From contig JBAYVY010000150.1 of the NCBI GenBank assembly GCA_041674345.1, positions 1-8,554 on the forward strand: a stretch of DNA of 8,554 nt, read 5' to 3'. Numbering within the stretch: position 1 is the first letter of the stretch; each line of letters opens with the position of its first letter. The DNA is from JBAYVY01 sp041674345. Lineage in GTDB: Bacteria; Planctomycetota; Phycisphaerae; Phycisphaerales; Zrk34. The notes under the pieces are model-generated. The model saw nothing but the letters and a program-made list of their open reading frames with translations. It made no database searches and was not told the DNA's origin. The translations under genes were made by a program, and so were the position numbers. Below are positions 7,286 to 8,554 of the stretch, one piece after another.

Positions 7286-7594
7286 TTTTACGCTGGTGGA
7301 ACTTCTGGTCGTCATCGGCATCATCGCCCTCGCGGTCGCATCCGACAATACCGTTTACGTCCTTCAAAGCTGGGCAATGGTGGAAGCAGCGCCACCGACG
7401 GGGCCTACGATCAGTTGGTCAGCGGCGGCGTCAATCCCACCGCCAACACACCCGAACTGCACGACGGTCTGAACAACTACCTGTTTGTCGATGCGCATGT
7501 CGCGGTGTATCGCCCCGACGACACGGTCGGGACCGGCGCCACGGCACCGTATCAGTCCAAGGGCTTCTGGACGCGTTTCGACGACAAGCGATAA
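7180..7594 (+). pseudogene. Decayed mosaic pseudopilin gene
   Basis: Codons from 7284 read GFTLVELLVVIGIIALAV, a prepilin signal, with no usable start codon before the in-frame TGA at 7236. One frame over, ATG 7180, with GGAAG at 7168-7172 seven nt earlier, gives a repeat-encoded leader ending SAIRNRKS exactly at the motif. Restoring one G near 7284 would join leader and signal. The signal continues in frame as AVASDNTVYVLQS, resembling the PEP-CTERM protein. The C-terminal part (GNGGSSATDGAYDQL, NNYLFVDAHVAVYRPDD, KGFWTRFDDKR, stop 7592-7594) lies in a third frame and resembles pseudopilin C-termini. At most about 135 codons remain where such genes usually have 230-300, so the middle is missing. 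Two frame breaks plus a large deletion point to a pseudogene. A working short gene read from GTG 7235 is unlikely, since it would lack the prepilin signal. Confidence 0.75.
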
Positions 7595-7673
7595 GCAGGC
7601 GGCAACCAACCGATCAAAAGTCTTGTTCCACCAAAACATTGGAAACACATTCTCACCTCATATCCTCAAGAGC

Positions 7674-7679
7674 AAAGGA
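7674..7679 (+). promoter_or_regulatory. Shine-Dalgarno site supporting a GTG start
   Basis: AAAGGA lies 6 nt before the GTG at 7686. It supports that start over the longer in-frame reading from 7485, which overlaps the decayed pseudopilin and lacks a signal peptide at its N-terminus. Confidence 0.7.
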
Positions 7680-7685
7680 CACCTT

Positions 7686-8255
7686 GTGAACCGTCACCTA
7701 TTGATCGCACGTGTCATTCCATTGTTTGCCGCTCTTTTATTGATTCTGACGCCCCACGTCGCCCGCGGAGCCGATGACCCGAACATGTTGAAAAACCCCG
7801 GCTTTGAGAACGGGCCGATGGGTTCGCCCGATTACCACTGGTCGCTGAACAACTGGGCGAAGAACGAAGTCGAAGCGGCTCTCGATGAAACCAATCCGCA
7901 TTCAGGCAAGTTTTGTCAGCGGATCACGATGAAGAAAATCGTGGACAAGCCGGATGTGCAGTTCATCAGCCGCGTGTTGCCGCTGAAACCGAACATGACG
8001 GTGGAGTTGCGATTCTGGATGCGCGGCAATCCGAGCGAGAAGCCGGTGATGGTGCAGTTCCGCAAATATCCCGCGCCTTACACGACCTATTGGAAGGCGA
8101 TGATTTCATTGACGGCGGAGTGGAAGGAATATGTTTTCCGAATGCCCCTGCCGGCGACGCTCGACCCGGAGCAAACGGGACTGATGTTCGACCTCCAGGA
8201 TGAAAACACGTTCTGGCTGGACGATGTGAGCGTGAAGCAGGTGCCGGCTGAGTGA
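7686..8255 (+). CDS. Small secreted carbohydrate-binding module protein (CBM4/9-like)
   Basis: Predicted 189-residue exported protein starting at GTG. The signal peptide has a hydrophobic core (IPLFAALLLILTP) and a likely cut after ARGA near residue 28. The rest is one beta-sandwich resembling CBM4/9-type modules: the opening MLKNPGFENG, the central HSGKFCQRITM and LKPNMTVELRFWMRG, the late TAEWKEYVFRMPLP, and the closing FWLDDVSVKQV. Such modules are usually attached to large enzymes; here the domain stands alone, so it may bind glycan at the cell surface or help the upstream GH2 enzyme. Ligand and calcium-site residues cannot be assigned with confidence. The 91 nt between the decayed pseudopilin and this gene hold no feature I can name beyond its ribosome-binding site. 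A 28-bp palindrome follows the stop by 3 nt. It lies in the same direction as the truncated lipoprotein gene that follows. Confidence 0.85.
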   Translation: MNRHLLIARVIPLFAALLLILTPHVARGADDPNMLKNPGFENGPMGSPDYHWSLNNWAKNEVEAALDETNPHSGKFCQRITMKKIVDKPDVQFISRVLPLKPNMTVELRFWMRGNPSEKPVMVQFRKYPAPYTTYWKAMISLTAEWKEYVFRMPLPATLDPEQTGLMFDLQDENTFWLDDVSVKQVPAE

Positions 8256-8258
8256 TCC

Positions 8259-8286
8259 CGGCGGGGGCAATTAATTGCCCCCGCCG
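8259..8286. repeat. Perfect 28-bp palindrome after the carbohydrate-binding gene
   Basis: The arms CGGCGGGGGCAATT and AATTGCCCCCGCCG (14 bp each) have no mismatches and no spacer. It begins 3 nt after the stop at 8255. It could slow or end transcription, but no T run follows, so it is not called as a terminator. Its core (8263-8282) matches the hairpin at 1621-1640 at 17 of 20 positions, with a paired substitution. Confidence 0.85.
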
Positions 8287-8304
8287 CTGAAAGGAATGGG
8301 TTTC

Positions 8305-8396
8305 ATGTTGTTTACAGATTCCGTCCGTGGGTATGGTTGGATGGGGATGTTGGCTGTGCTGGCCGCGACGGGTTGTCAGCGCGATGTCAGCGGCTG
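8305..8396 (+). pseudogene. N-terminal remnant of a lipoprotein gene
   Basis: The ATG at 8305 has AAAGGA at 8290-8295, 9 nt upstream. The reading MLFTDSVRGYGWMGMLAVLAATGC is a lipoprotein signal with lipobox AATGC (Cys24), followed only by QRDVSGW before the sequence changes character. From about 8390 this frame becomes Arg/Pro-rich noise and stops at 8478, while another frame reads as a transposase. The gene therefore appears cut off after about 30 codons. The original function is unknown. It may have belonged to the same polysaccharide locus. ATG 8296 in the same frame is an alternative start but is too close to the ribosome-binding site. Confidence 0.65.
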
Positions 8397-8554
8397 GAGA
8401 TGCTCGACTACCCCGCCGCCCTGGCCAAGACTTGGGACATCGGCTCCGGTCCCACCGAGGCGATGTGCAAGACGCTGACCTTGCGGCTCAAGCGCCCCGG
8501 CATGAAGTGGGACACCGATCACGCCGCGCCGATGATGAACCTGATCGCCCTCTA
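8391..8554 (+). mobile_element. C-terminal fragment of a transposase (ISKra4-like), running off the window
   Basis: The frame through 8397 reads EMLDYPAALAKTWDIGSGP followed by TEAMCKTLTLRLKRPGMKW and then NLIAL at the window edge. The block GSGPTEAMCKTL...R.K.PGMKW matches my memory of the C-terminal region of ISKra4-type DDE transposases, where GSG.vE..CK is followed by the R.k..GM.W motif. Only about the last 55 codons before the edge are present, and the upstream sequence is a lipoprotein signal instead of the rest of the transposase, so the element is cut at its 5' side. No terminal inverted repeat is seen at the junction (about 8385-8397). The family name is from recall and is tentative; that it is a transposase is more certain. 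Confidence 0.65.

Noticed and set aside
7281..7290. Programmed -1 frameshift at GGTTTTA.
   Set aside because: It does not fit the usual slippery heptamer well, and a second frame break near 7371 would also be needed. Decay is simpler.
7235..7594. Intact 119-codon gene starting at GTG 7235.
   Set aside because: Its first part is an out-of-frame reading of the prepilin signal. Only the last 75 or so residues look like a protein family, so it is part of the pseudogene.
8259..8286. Rho-independent terminator at the 28-bp palindrome.
   Set aside because: No T run follows on the + strand (GCCGCTGAAAGG), and a related hairpin overlaps a start codon at 1621-1640, so it is better treated as a dispersed repeat.

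Overview
The window is bacterial and most likely from the Planctomycetota (Phycisphaerae-like), with Lentisphaerota or Verrucomicrobiota as alternatives. The evidence is the combination of a PEP-CTERM surface protein, a pseudopilin of the H-X9-DG class, very large secreted glycoside hydrolases, and simple palindromic repeats next to pseudopilin genes. All supported genes are on the + strand. No rRNA, tRNA, CRISPR array, riboswitch, phage gene or replication origin is visible.

Layout. (1) Positions 117-1343: a secreted PEP-CTERM protein with propeller-like repeats, then a likely hairpin terminator. (2) Positions 1396-1640: a repeat-rich intergenic region with a G-rich stem-loop, an 18-bp tandem repeat inside a larger foldback, and a GGGGGC...GCCCCC hairpin. 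(3) Positions 1628-2440: an intact pseudopilin. (4) Positions 2468-7081: a 1537-residue lipoprotein glycoside hydrolase of family GH2, starting 27 nt after the pseudopilin and probably co-transcribed. (5) Positions 7180-7594: a decayed, mosaic pseudopilin behind a second type of foldback repeat. (6) Positions 7686-8255: a small secreted protein that is essentially one carbohydrate-binding module. (7) Positions 8259-8286: a perfect 28-bp palindrome. (8) Positions 8305-8554: the start of a lipoprotein gene joined to the C-terminal end of a transposase that runs off the window.

Together the intact genes suggest an extracellular polysaccharide-use locus. The GH2 enzyme would be anchored by lipid, the small module would bind glycan, the pseudopilin would act in a type II secretion or pilus-like machine, and the PEP-CTERM protein would be sorted to the envelope by an exosortase encoded elsewhere. 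The substrate cannot be named from sequence alone.

The most interesting material is not a conserved gene system but the genome architecture. Two unrelated foldback repeats sit directly against the GFTLVEL prepilin motif of two pseudopilin genes. Two distant hairpins share a 20-nt core with a compensatory base-pair change. The decayed pseudopilin carries an in-frame piece resembling the PEP-CTERM gene. The GH2 gene also appears to have codon use different from the upstream PEP-CTERM gene.
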